Shown: in pieces, positions 7,529-15,730 of the stretch
Numbering within the stretch: position 1 is the first letter of the stretch
How the letters are laid out: the number at the start of each line of letters is the position of its first letter
Origin: Dyadobacter crusticola DSM 16708
Lineage (GTDB): Bacteria; Bacteroidota; Bacteroidia; Cytophagales; Spirosomataceae
NCBI RefSeq assembly: GCF_000701505.1
Contig: NZ_JNJB01000012.1
Coordinates: forward strand, 1 to 64,000
DNA: 64,000 nucleotides
Direction of reading: 5' to 3'
Notes under the pieces: model-generated
Told to the model about the DNA's origin: nothing
The model's database searches: none
What the model saw: the letters and a program-made list of their open reading frames with translations, nothing else
Program-made: the position numbers and the translations under genes

Positions 7529-7613
7529 GTTGCCGACCTCCCATTTACTGTTTGGATTTTCATTTAATTTAAAACTGTTATTTTTCACCTCAGCGAAATC
7601 GCCCATTCTCACT

Positions 7614-7730
7614 CAAAGCGAAAAGTAACGGGGGTTTACCCCTTGGCTGCAAATCCATGAGGCGGTTTAAGGAGCGGCGAAAGCCGCGGTAAATAGCCTC
7701 TTGGATTTGAAGTCGTCACTTTTTGCTTTG
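7614..7730. repeat. MITE-like element or structured RNA
   Basis: caaagcgaaaagtaacg (7614-7630) and the reverse complement of 7714-7730 agree at 15 of 17 positions, forming terminal inverted repeats. Inside are further nested pairings: a small GGGG/CCCC hairpin, AAATCC/GGATTT, GAGGC/GCCTC, and GCGGC-GAAA-GCCGC with a GNRA loop at 7674-7687. The whole 117 bp can fold into one long branched hairpin on either strand. It occupies most of the gap upstream of the AbiEi-like gene and hxsA. A non-autonomous mobile element or a structured transcript are both possible. Confidence 0.55.
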
Positions 7731-7932
7731 TACATTTCGTTGCGCTGAGGTAAAGGCCGAGAGCTTTTCAATCAAGGTCTTCTTTATCCACTTAGAGCTA
7801 TTCCGATATAGTTTAAATATTCTCTGGCTGACAAATCCTCATTAGATATAGGGTCAATCGTAGATAGATTAGAATTAATTTGATTTTTACGTTTTATTTC
7901 CTGAGATTTAAAATGTAACCTCCACTCTATCA

Positions 7933-8634
7933 ATGAAAGAACATTTACGTAAACTTCTGAAAGATATCTTTCTCAGTTCGCTGGCTAGCCTTTCAGTATC
8001 ATCAGCATATTCTACTGAGCACATATCTGAACTTGGAAGCTCAGGGGTAGATGAAAACGAAGAGCCAAACAAATCTACGGCGCACAGTAATTTCTTATTG
8101 GATAAACCCAAGCTAACTAAGCCATTTATTTTAAAGCGATTTGACGAGTTCCATGCACTAAATCTGTCTCATAGAAGTCACCGGTCTCATAGTTCGCATC
8201 GCTCTCACTATTCGGGAAGTAGTGGCTCTTCTTCCGGAAGCAGCTCTGGATCCACATACAGAAGCCCAAGCTCTTCTTCGGGAAGTTCTGGTTCTTCAAG
8301 CACGACCCCTTCCAGCCTGTATCAGTCGACACCGTCGAGTTCATCATATCAGTCACAGCAACCAGCATTTAAGCTTGCGGATCCAAAAGTATTCAAGTTG
8401 GGAGATCGCATTATTAGATTGGGAATGAAAGGCATGGACGTGACTGAGCTTATAAATATACTTTTAAGGAAGAAGTATCTTGTTGCAGTTGATGAATCAA
8501 AGGTCTATACCATTGAAATGGAATATATGGACGTTATCCAGGATGCCATCAAGCGCTTTCAATCGGATAATGGTATCGATGCTAACGGCATTGTCAATAC
8601 CCAGACAGTCTACCTTTTAAAACAGAACAATTAG
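7933..8634 (+). CDS. hxsA: His-Xaa-Ser repeat protein HxsA
   Basis: A 233-residue protein with five consecutive His-Xaa-Ser triplets (HRS, HRS, HSS, HRS, HYS, residues 80-94), then a long Ser/Gly/Thr/Tyr-rich linker (about 95-145) and a C-terminal peptidoglycan-binding-like domain (about 155-233: LGMKGMDVTELINILL ... IKRFQSDNGIDANGIVN). This is the layout of HxsA, the presumed substrate of radical SAM maturases in the His-Xaa-Ser system. The next genes are hxsD, hxsB and hxsC on the same strand with gaps of 4 bases or less. The chemical modification is unknown; His or Ser of the repeats are the likely targets. Confidence 0.85.
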   Translation: MKEHLRKLLKDIFLSSLASLSVSSAYSTEHISELGSSGVDENEEPNKSTAHSNFLLDKPKLTKPFILKRFDEFHALNLSHRSHRSHSSHRSHYSGSSGSSSGSSSGSTYRSPSSSSGSSGSSSTTPSSLYQSTPSSSSYQSQQPAFKLADPKVFKLGDRIIRLGMKGMDVTELINILLRKKYLVAVDESKVYTIEMEYMDVIQDAIKRFQSDNGIDANGIVNTQTVYLLKQNN

Positions 8635-8638
8635 CAAT

Positions 8639-9013
8639 ATGGATATGATTGTAGCCACAGACGAATTGATAGAATTCATTGTGGACGGAGAAATTTACAG
8701 TGAGACAGTAATATTCAAAACGATATATTGGCTTGCTCCAATTGCTTCATTTGATATTTCAAAGTTTCCTCCTAAGTCGTTTTTGATCGCAGCTAGGCCA
8801 AATGCAGCTTCATTTTCAGAAGAAATTAAAAAGGAAATCGAGGTTCAATTGAGAAAGGGATTGGTAGACTTCAAGGTGAGAGATCTAATCAATCAAGAAA
8901 CAAATTCTGTACGTAGTATGATCATTGCCAAAGCTTTTGACAATGATGGGTCTCTTGATATCGAGCCTCAAAGTCAGATTAGTGATCCAATAGGCTTTGA
9001 TCCAATCCGATGA
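8639..9013 (+). CDS. hxsD: His-Xaa-Ser system protein HxsD
   Basis: A 124-residue protein between hxsA and hxsB. It shows the small HxsD-type core: an N-terminal beta-rich part with KTIYWLAPIASFDIS and a helical end (VRDLINQETNSVRSMIIAKAF). In such systems the small protein may act as precursor-recognition or accessory factor; that is conjecture. The start ATG is 4 bases after the hxsA stop, and the stop overlaps the hxsB start (ATGA), so hxsD and hxsB are translationally coupled. It is longer than usual by an acidic C-terminal tail. Confidence 0.75.
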   Translation: MDMIVATDELIEFIVDGEIYSETVIFKTIYWLAPIASFDISKFPPKSFLIAARPNAASFSEEIKKEIEVQLRKGLVDFKVRDLINQETNSVRSMIIAKAFDNDGSLDIEPQSQISDPIGFDPIR

Positions 9014-10506
9014 AAAGCATCATTTCTAATACACACTCACGAAAATTCAGAAGCATATCAACGTTCGAAAGCGAGGCTGAAAGGATATATTTTCTGCTGC
9101 CTTTTAAATTCCATTCAATTAGTACAGATCGGGAGGTACTTGTGAATGAGGTAGGGGATTATTTGATAGTACCTCAGGGAACCGCAAAGGCAATAGTCAA
9201 TAGAGAAATTGACTCTTCTTCCAATCTCTACCGTGATCTTGTTGCCAACTTTTTCATTAGCCCTACACCTGTACCCGAATTATTGAATGTTCTTTCTACT
9301 CGCTATCGAACAAAGAAAAGATCACTTGAAAGCTTTACGTCGCTTCATATTTTTGTAGTCACTTTAAGATGCAATCATTCCTGTCACTATTGTCAGGTTT
9401 CTCGCGCGGCCGAAAGCAAAAGCGAATTTGATATTTCATACAAAGACCTCGACGCAGGGATTAATCATATGTTCTTATCTCCCTCAGAGGAGCTAACAGT
9501 GGAATTTCAAGGTGGTGAGCCTCTCCTGGCCTTCGATAAAGTTAGATATGCTGTTGAGCGAATTCAACTGCTAAATGAGAACTTTAAAAAGGATATTAGT
9601 TATGTGATCTGTACAAATTCGACTATTCTAAATGATGAAATATTATTGTTTTGTAAGAATTATAATATCCTAATCTCAACTTCACTTGACGGACCGGCTT
9701 TCATTCATAACGCAAATAGGTTCAAGTCGGGTCGGGCCAGTTATGATTTAGTAATCGAAGGAATTAATAGAATGCGCCAAGCATTGGGTCATGATAAGGT
9801 ATCAGCTTTGATGACCACTACAGCACTAAGTTTGAAATACCCCAAGGAGATAATAGACAATTATGCTGAGAACGGTTTTGGAAACATATTCCTGAGGCCA
9901 ATAAGCCCGTATGGTTTTGCTCTGAAGAATCAAAGAAAGAATCACTATCAAACAGCAGAATTTCTCGACTTTTACAAGCAAGGATTAGAACATATCTTAA
10001 ATCTTAACGCGCAAGGTGTCTTTTTCAAAGAAGATTATACCTCTATAATTCTTCAAAAAATCCTTACGCCCTTCACTGGCAACTATGTGGATTTGCAATC
10101 ACCTACGGGGTTAGTCGGTAGCGTAATTGTTTTCAACTATGACGGCTTTGTCTATGCGTCAGATGAATCTAGAATGCTAGCTGAAATCAAAGATTATACC
10201 TTTCAACTCGGCCACATCTCTCAGTCTTATGAAGAATTGTTCTTGGGAGAAAAGGCGAAACAATTTTTTGACAATGGTATAGCAGAATGTCTGGCAGGTT
10301 GTAGCGATTGCGCGTTTTTAACCTATTGCGGAGCCGATCCGGTTCTCCATTATGCTACGCAAAATGATATGCAGGGACATCGTGCGTTCTCCATATTTTG
10401 CAAAAAAAACATGGAGATCATTCGCTACCTCTTTGAGATGCTTGACATCAGGAAGGGATATGTTGAATCGACATTCCAATCGTGGATACATAAACCGGCA
10501 GCATAG
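9010..10506 (+). CDS. hxsB: His-Xaa-Ser system radical SAM maturase HxsB
   Basis: A 498-residue radical SAM enzyme. The [4Fe-4S]/SAM motif is CNHSCHYC (Cys121, Cys125, Cys128), followed by EFQGGEPLL (the GGE motif). The C-terminus has a SPASM-like cysteine cluster (CLAGCSDCAFLTYCG) that would bind auxiliary iron-sulfur clusters, as in peptide-modifying maturases. The first 110 residues form an extra N-terminal region typical of HxsB. It most likely modifies HxsA side chains with hxsC. Gene neighbours hxsD and hxsC are immediately adjacent. Confidence 0.88.
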   Translation: MKSIISNTHSRKFRSISTFESEAERIYFLLPFKFHSISTDREVLVNEVGDYLIVPQGTAKAIVNREIDSSSNLYRDLVANFFISPTPVPELLNVLSTRYRTKKRSLESFTSLHIFVVTLRCNHSCHYCQVSRAAESKSEFDISYKDLDAGINHMFLSPSEELTVEFQGGEPLLAFDKVRYAVERIQLLNENFKKDISYVICTNSTILNDEILLFCKNYNILISTSLDGPAFIHNANRFKSGRASYDLVIEGINRMRQALGHDKVSALMTTTALSLKYPKEIIDNYAENGFGNIFLRPISPYGFALKNQRKNHYQTAEFLDFYKQGLEHILNLNAQGVFFKEDYTSIILQKILTPFTGNYVDLQSPTGLVGSVIVFNYDGFVYASDESRMLAEIKDYTFQLGHISQSYEELFLGEKAKQFFDNGIAECLAGCSDCAFLTYCGADPVLHYATQNDMQGHRAFSIFCKKNMEIIRYLFEMLDIRKGYVESTFQSWIHKPAA

Positions 10507-10508
10507 TC

Positions 10509-11630
10509 ATGATGGAACTTAGATCAAAAGGAAAACCCCTTTCTTTCACACAACCAATCATAGGCAGAATCACTTATGGCCTAGCTGCCGAATCATCCAT
10601 TTTAATAGATCATAGTCTCGATAATACCGATGTCAGCGATAGGCACCTGGCTGTGCTTACAAAACGTTCAGTCACAACACATTTGAGTCCTATTATTCAC
10701 TCAATACCCTCTATTCAACCTTTAAGTGAAGGTGACGTCATAATGATGCTGCCGAATGGAATAATACAGACACTATTTCGAGTCAACTCTTTGGATAACA
10801 CATTATTTACTACGGATAGATGTAATAGCAATTGTTTGATGTGCTCCCAGCCACCAAAAGACATTGATGACATCGAATACTATTATAATGTGAATCATCA
10901 GGTCATAAGTCTGATTCCCCCCACCACTGAAATCATTGGGATCACGGGCGGAGAGCCTACGCTTATGGGGAAACGCTTTTTCGACATGATTAGCCATATA
11001 AACCGAAAGTTACCAGCTACAACAATACATATATTGACCAACGGCAGGTCGTTCGCATGGAAAAACTTTACGGCCCGGTTTGAATCTGTGAATTCCTCAA
11101 ATCTCGTCTTAGGAATTCCATTGTATTCCGACTACTACGTGGATCATGATTATATTGTTCAAGCCTCCCATGCGTTCAATCAGACTGTTTTGGGCTTGCA
11201 AAATTTAGCATCCATCGGAGCTAGAATAGAACTTCGCGTCGTGCTGCACAAACTAACTTTTAAAAGATTGCCAGAACTGGCAAAATTCATTTTCCTTAAC
11301 TTGCCTTTTGTCGAGCAGGTTGCATTTATGGGACTAGAGTATACAGGTTACACACCGCATAATGACAAACTACTTTGGATTGATCCTTTGGAATATGCCG
11401 ACGAGCTGAATATAGCTGTAACTTACCTAAATAATAATGGTATAAATGTTTCCATCTACAATCATCCATTGTGCTTATTGCCAAAATCAATGTGGAGATT
11501 CTCGGTAAAGTCAATTTCTGACTGGAAAAGGCATTTTCTGCCAGAATGTGACAGGTGCCTCGTGAAAGCGGATTGTGGCGGAATTTTCGCGACTTCGAGA
11601 AAAGTAAGTTTAAATATAAATCCTCAGTAA
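10509..11630 (+). CDS. hxsC: His-Xaa-Ser system radical SAM maturase HxsC
   Basis: A 373-residue second radical SAM enzyme starting 3 bases after hxsB. The cluster motif is CNSNCLMC (Cys105, Cys109, Cys112), followed by ITGGEPTL; the C-terminus has a short cysteine group (CDRCLVKADCGG). About 100 residues precede the motif, as in HxsC. Two different radical SAM proteins for one substrate suggest two modification steps or a heteromeric enzyme. The stop at 11628-11630 lies 5 bases before the next gene's ATG. Confidence 0.85.
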   Translation: MMELRSKGKPLSFTQPIIGRITYGLAAESSILIDHSLDNTDVSDRHLAVLTKRSVTTHLSPIIHSIPSIQPLSEGDVIMMLPNGIIQTLFRVNSLDNTLFTTDRCNSNCLMCSQPPKDIDDIEYYYNVNHQVISLIPPTTEIIGITGGEPTLMGKRFFDMISHINRKLPATTIHILTNGRSFAWKNFTARFESVNSSNLVLGIPLYSDYYVDHDYIVQASHAFNQTVLGLQNLASIGARIELRVVLHKLTFKRLPELAKFIFLNLPFVEQVAFMGLEYTGYTPHNDKLLWIDPLEYADELNIAVTYLNNNGINVSIYNHPLCLLPKSMWRFSVKSISDWKRHFLPECDRCLVKADCGGIFATSRKVSLNINPQ

Positions 11631-11635
11631 AAGGC

Positions 11636-13624
11636 ATGTCAAGAGATTATTTTCGACCGATAGCTTTACTGATGTTTTGCTTACTACTTATCAATCCAGT
11701 TTTGTTGTTCTTAATTACAAAGAACTTCTTCTTTGTGTTACTAAGCGAAGCTGTCATGTTGTTGACCTTCGCATTTGTAATTTATAAGGTGCCAAGATTA
11801 CAGGTGTATTATTTCAATTTTGTTTTTTTGATTGGCATTTTCATTCAAGCAGAGGCAGTTTTTTCCTTTGTATTTGCTGATTACAACATCCGAGATATCT
11901 ATTCGGTAGAAAGGCACTACTATTTTAATAAACCGCTACTGAGGGAAAGATTTGTAGACAAAGAATTCATAGTTGATTATGTCACGAATGCTCAGGGTTA
12001 TAGAATAGGTTCGGAGGATGATCCTGAGACGACGGTAGAAAAGGTTGACTGGTTGTTTCTGGGTGATTCGTACACACAAGGTGCACAAGTGTCAAACGAG
12101 CAGCTGTACACATCGCTACTGTACAGAGACTTTCCTAATAAGATAATTTTGAATGCAGGCATCAGCGGCTTCGGTATCGCTGACGAGTACCATTTTTTCA
12201 AGCAAAAGGGGTATAAACTTAAACCCAAAAAGGTCTTTCTGCAGATCTGCAATTTTAATGATTTCATGAAGGTCGAAGAGCGCACAAGCAATCTCACCGA
12301 CTATTTCATGAACTACTCTAACTTTTACCGTTACCTCGTTTATCCTATCAAATTCGCTAATCCCGCTCAACTTCCTTTGGGCCGATGGACGGAGCCATTT
12401 TATCCTGGCCAGCAGGCTAACGCTGACTACAACATATTTTACAAACAGCAATCAAAACAAAAGAGGCAGGATCTCAAAAATTTTGAAGAATTTCTTGATA
12501 AGCTATCCAAAGATGTCATTAAGGCTGGAGGGGAATTGATTGTTTTACAAATCCCTACCAAAGAGCAACTATACTACCATTACTTGGCAGAAGTCGTGAG
12601 CAACTTTAAGCTGGATATTAGGCAGTTGGATATGCACCTGCCAAACAAATTTTTGAACGACCTGTGCAATAGCAAAAAAATCAAGTACCTGGATTTGTTT
12701 GAAGCTTTTAGCACGGTGGAATCTGAGGTGTTCTATCAGTACGACGAGCATCTGAATGCTGCTGGTCATATGGCCATGTCGTCAGCGATAGGAAAATTCA
12801 TGAAGAGTGATCGCAGCTCCATCCAATATCTAAGTAAACATAATGCAGGTGACAGATATCCTAGTTTTAGCAGTGATGGTCAATCAATGTGTTTCCAGTC
12901 TGTGAGAGATCAGAACATGGAATTGTTTATATCGGACGTGGATATGACCAATGAATCCAGGCTGACTTTTAACCAAGTCGACGAGCTTCATCCGTCATTC
13001 TTAGAGGGAGATTCCAAGATCATTTTTACCGAAGGTGACCAAGACATTGGCGATACGAAATTAAGCATTTTGGATATTGGCGGAGGCACGAGATCTTACT
13101 TGGATAAAGATTACTACGGAGCAATACCGTCTATCGGAAAGCAAAATACACTAGCTTACGCTCGTTGGAACAAAGCTAATGATGGCAGAATGACTAACCC
13201 GGTAATTGTGTCTAGTGACTTAGCATCCGGAAAAACACGCATGATAACAAATGATGAGTATGAGAGCTGGCGGCCCGTTCAGTTTGGTGATTCACTAGTT
13301 TACATATCAAAGCGTGGTCGTATTTTCAACTTATATATGTATAGTTTAAAGACTCAAAAGGAAAGCCAACTCACCAATGGCATCCATGAGATATGGGATC
13401 CAAATTTTTCGCCGCATGGAGAGAAGTTGGTGTTTTCCATGAATGTTGATGATAACTGGGATTTGTTTATTCTTGATCTTAGGACCAGGAAATCTACCCG
13501 GATGACTAAAACACCCGGTGACGAATGGGATCCTGTTTTTTCACCAGATGGACGCTATATCTATTTTGCTGGTGTTTTTGGATTGAGAAATGGTATATAT
13601 CGCCTACCTATTTCACAAAAATAA
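11636..13624 (+). CDS. membrane SGNH hydrolase with TolB-like propeller
   Basis: Start set at ATG 11636 (MSRDYFRP), preceded by aaagg; an in-frame ATG at 11555 would overlap hxsC heavily. The 662-residue product has three or four transmembrane segments in the first 85 residues, then an SGNH/GDSL hydrolase domain (WLFLGDSYTQG as block I, DEHLNAAGH as the Asp-x-x-His block V) and, after about residue 400, four or five PD40/TolB-type blades (YPSFSSDGQ, DPNFSPHGEK, DPVFSPDGR). SGNH proteins of this kind often move acyl groups together with an MBOAT protein, which is the next gene. The fusion to a propeller is unusual. Linkage to hxs genes suggests action on HxsA, by inference only. Confidence 0.75.
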   Translation: MSRDYFRPIALLMFCLLLINPVLLFLITKNFFFVLLSEAVMLLTFAFVIYKVPRLQVYYFNFVFLIGIFIQAEAVFSFVFADYNIRDIYSVERHYYFNKPLLRERFVDKEFIVDYVTNAQGYRIGSEDDPETTVEKVDWLFLGDSYTQGAQVSNEQLYTSLLYRDFPNKIILNAGISGFGIADEYHFFKQKGYKLKPKKVFLQICNFNDFMKVEERTSNLTDYFMNYSNFYRYLVYPIKFANPAQLPLGRWTEPFYPGQQANADYNIFYKQQSKQKRQDLKNFEEFLDKLSKDVIKAGGELIVLQIPTKEQLYYHYLAEVVSNFKLDIRQLDMHLPNKFLNDLCNSKKIKYLDLFEAFSTVESEVFYQYDEHLNAAGHMAMSSAIGKFMKSDRSSIQYLSKHNAGDRYPSFSSDGQSMCFQSVRDQNMELFISDVDMTNESRLTFNQVDELHPSFLEGDSKIIFTEGDQDIGDTKLSILDIGGGTRSYLDKDYYGAIPSIGKQNTLAYARWNKANDGRMTNPVIVSSDLASGKTRMITNDEYESWRPVQFGDSLVYISKRGRIFNLYMYSLKTQKESQLTNGIHEIWDPNFSPHGEKLVFSMNVDDNWDLFILDLRTRKSTRMTKTPGDEWDPVFSPDGRYIYFAGVFGLRNGIYRLPISQK

Positions 13625-13630
13625 ATCACT

Positions 13631-14983
13631 ATGGATTTGTACTCGGCGGAGCATCTAGGTATAATTCTGCCGATAGAAGTAATCCTCTTTTACATACTTC
13701 CAATTCGCTTTCGAAATTACTGGCTTGCATTCGTTAGTCTTGCCTTTCTGTCGACCTATAACTTAGCAAGCGCTTTAGTTGCTATAGCTGTCACATTAGT
13801 AATTCTTATTTGTAGTAGGCTATTAGTTTTATCAAAAGAGGCTAGCGCAAAGTACTGGCTATCAACAGGAATTGCCTTAGTGCTCGCATTGCTTATACTT
13901 TCCAGGCAGGGGAGCGATCGCATATTTGGGGTACAATATAGTTGGGTAGGAATATCCTATTACAGCTTAATGGCAATTGCCTATCTAATCGAGGTTAAGG
14001 TTGGAAGATTGAAGATCTTGCCAACCTTTCATAACCTCCTGCTATACATTACCTTTTTCCCTCAGCTGCTGGCTGGCCCAATTGACAATTCTCTTAAACT
14101 CCTTATTCAATTGAAAGATGGAGTTAACTTTTCAAGGCACAGGACTTGGATTGCTGTTAAGCACATGATTTATGGCCTTTTCTGTAAATTAGTTCTGGCA
14201 GATCGGTTGTCGGAAATTGTTGAACCTGTTTTTGATGGTAATGAAAAAATTGAAGCCTTGAACCTATTCCTGGGCTCGATTGGCTTTTCTATGCAGATTT
14301 ACTTCGATTTTCTTGGTTATACCTATCTCGTTATAGGAATAGCAATGCTATTTGGGCTGAATCTAACTCAGAACTTTAATAAGCCTTATGCTGCAAGTAA
14401 TACCAAAGATTTTTGGAAAAGATGGCATATATCGTTGACTGAATGGTTTCGGCGATACATTTTTATTCCGTTCGGTGGCAATAGAGATAAAAAACGCTTA
14501 CCGGTTCTAATAGTTTTTGTATTCATATTAAGCGGCTTCTGGCACGGGTTCTCTTGGAACTTTTTAGTTTGGGCTTGTATGCATTCCTTTCACTACCTCA
14601 TCGGCATCTATATGATGAGCCACTCTGAGACCGCTACAAATGGTTTCTCAAAAATGATAGCTTTTCTAAAATGGGTTGCCTTCCTACTTTGGATCAATCT
14701 AACCTGGATCGTATTTCGAACTCACGATTTGCGGACATTAGTGAGTCGACTGGCTTTTAAATTAACCACGGAAGTTACATTAACGTATTCCGTTTTATTG
14801 TTAACGGCAGCCCTTGCTTTTTTAGTAATAGATCATAAAGGCATTCCATCTAGAATTGCCAGTTCAAATGCCCACAAAGGCAGGTTATTGTGGGCAGAGG
14901 TGGTCTTTATTGACTTCCTGCTACTTGGTCTCTTCTTGCTAGGGGGTATTGGCACAAAGCAATTCCTATATTTCAAATTTTAA
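13631..14983 (+). CDS. MBOAT-family O-acyltransferase (AlgI-like)
   Basis: A 450-residue polytopic membrane protein with about ten hydrophobic segments. It contains the family signature FWKRWHISLTEWFRRYIFIPFGG and the presumed catalytic His in SGFWHGFSWNFLVW. AlgI-like proteins carry acetyl groups across the inner membrane for transfer to exported polymers or peptides, normally with an SGNH partner such as AlgJ/AlgX. Here the partner is probably the upstream gene, 6 bases away. It ends the hxs-linked cluster; the following gene is on the opposite strand. Confidence 0.88.
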   Translation: MDLYSAEHLGIILPIEVILFYILPIRFRNYWLAFVSLAFLSTYNLASALVAIAVTLVILICSRLLVLSKEASAKYWLSTGIALVLALLILSRQGSDRIFGVQYSWVGISYYSLMAIAYLIEVKVGRLKILPTFHNLLLYITFFPQLLAGPIDNSLKLLIQLKDGVNFSRHRTWIAVKHMIYGLFCKLVLADRLSEIVEPVFDGNEKIEALNLFLGSIGFSMQIYFDFLGYTYLVIGIAMLFGLNLTQNFNKPYAASNTKDFWKRWHISLTEWFRRYIFIPFGGNRDKKRLPVLIVFVFILSGFWHGFSWNFLVWACMHSFHYLIGIYMMSHSETATNGFSKMIAFLKWVAFLLWINLTWIVFRTHDLRTLVSRLAFKLTTEVTLTYSVLLLTAALAFLVIDHKGIPSRIASSNAHKGRLLWAEVVFIDFLLLGLFLLGGIGTKQFLYFKF

Positions 14984-15018
14984 GGCAAAAACTTCACTTG
15001 CTTCCATATCTAGTTAAA

Positions 15019-15597
15019 TCAATATTCCAAGAACTGTTTCAACTTTTTGACAAAGAGATTGGTATTAATCCTATATTTCTCACCCTTCACCCAGAAATTT
15101 ACATACTCAATGCCAGAACCATCCCCATTTCCGGATTTACGAAAGCTTATGAAGCAATCTTTAGAGACAGTGTAGTCATGATACACCTCTTCGCTTGATC
15201 GAGGCTTTTCCTTTTTTAGCCTGTCTTGAAGTGTTTTGTAATTTGTCAAAATCGCGCTGCATTGATCCAGATCTAGCTGAATGTAGTCGATGTAAGTTTC
15301 GGCCTCAGTGATGGTTCCTGCCCGACTACTGATTTTTCTAGTTATGTAAGATCTATCAGCACCGATCACCAAGCCTTTTTTGAAATTGAACTTGTAACCG
15401 GTTAATTCCAAATACCTTCCAGTGTTAGCGGTGTTACCCTTGAATATGCTGTAAGTACGAATGCTGGACGTATTTTCCGGTTGATGATCTTCGATATTGT
15501 TCTTGATATACTGCTCGGTTATATATCGAGAACTTTTGCAGGAAATTTGTGATAGAAAAATGGAGATAAGGACACATGCAAGGAAAAATTGTTTCAT
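15019..15597 (-). CDS. lipoprotein of unknown function
   Basis: The 192-residue product begins MKQFFLACVLISIFLSQISCKSS, a typical lipoprotein signal with lipobox QISC. The remainder shows no motif I recognise; the region after residue 60 is rich in Tyr and Lys. It is convergent with the MBOAT gene and 35 bases away, so it is not part of that operon. Confidence 0.65.
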   Translation of the reverse strand: MKQFFLACVLISIFLSQISCKSSRYITEQYIKNNIEDHQPENTSSIRTYSIFKGNTANTGRYLELTGYKFNFKKGLVIGADRSYITRKISSRAGTITEAETYIDYIQLDLDQCSAILTNYKTLQDRLKKEKPRSSEEVYHDYTVSKDCFISFRKSGNGDGSGIEYVNFWVKGEKYRINTNLFVKKLKQFLEY

Positions 15598-15730
15598 AGA
15601 GGTAGTTAGGTGAATTTACAACTGCCCAAGCTGACTCGAATTTCCTTCTGATCAAAACCATTAAATCAGAACTGATCAAGGGATTCAATTCTGAATGGCT
15701 TGATCAAAACTTATGTTACCGCGCATTTTC

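Noticed and set aside
8126-8368. minus-strand frame opposite hxsA
   Set aside because: Antisense of the Ser/His repeat region; hxsA fits its operon.
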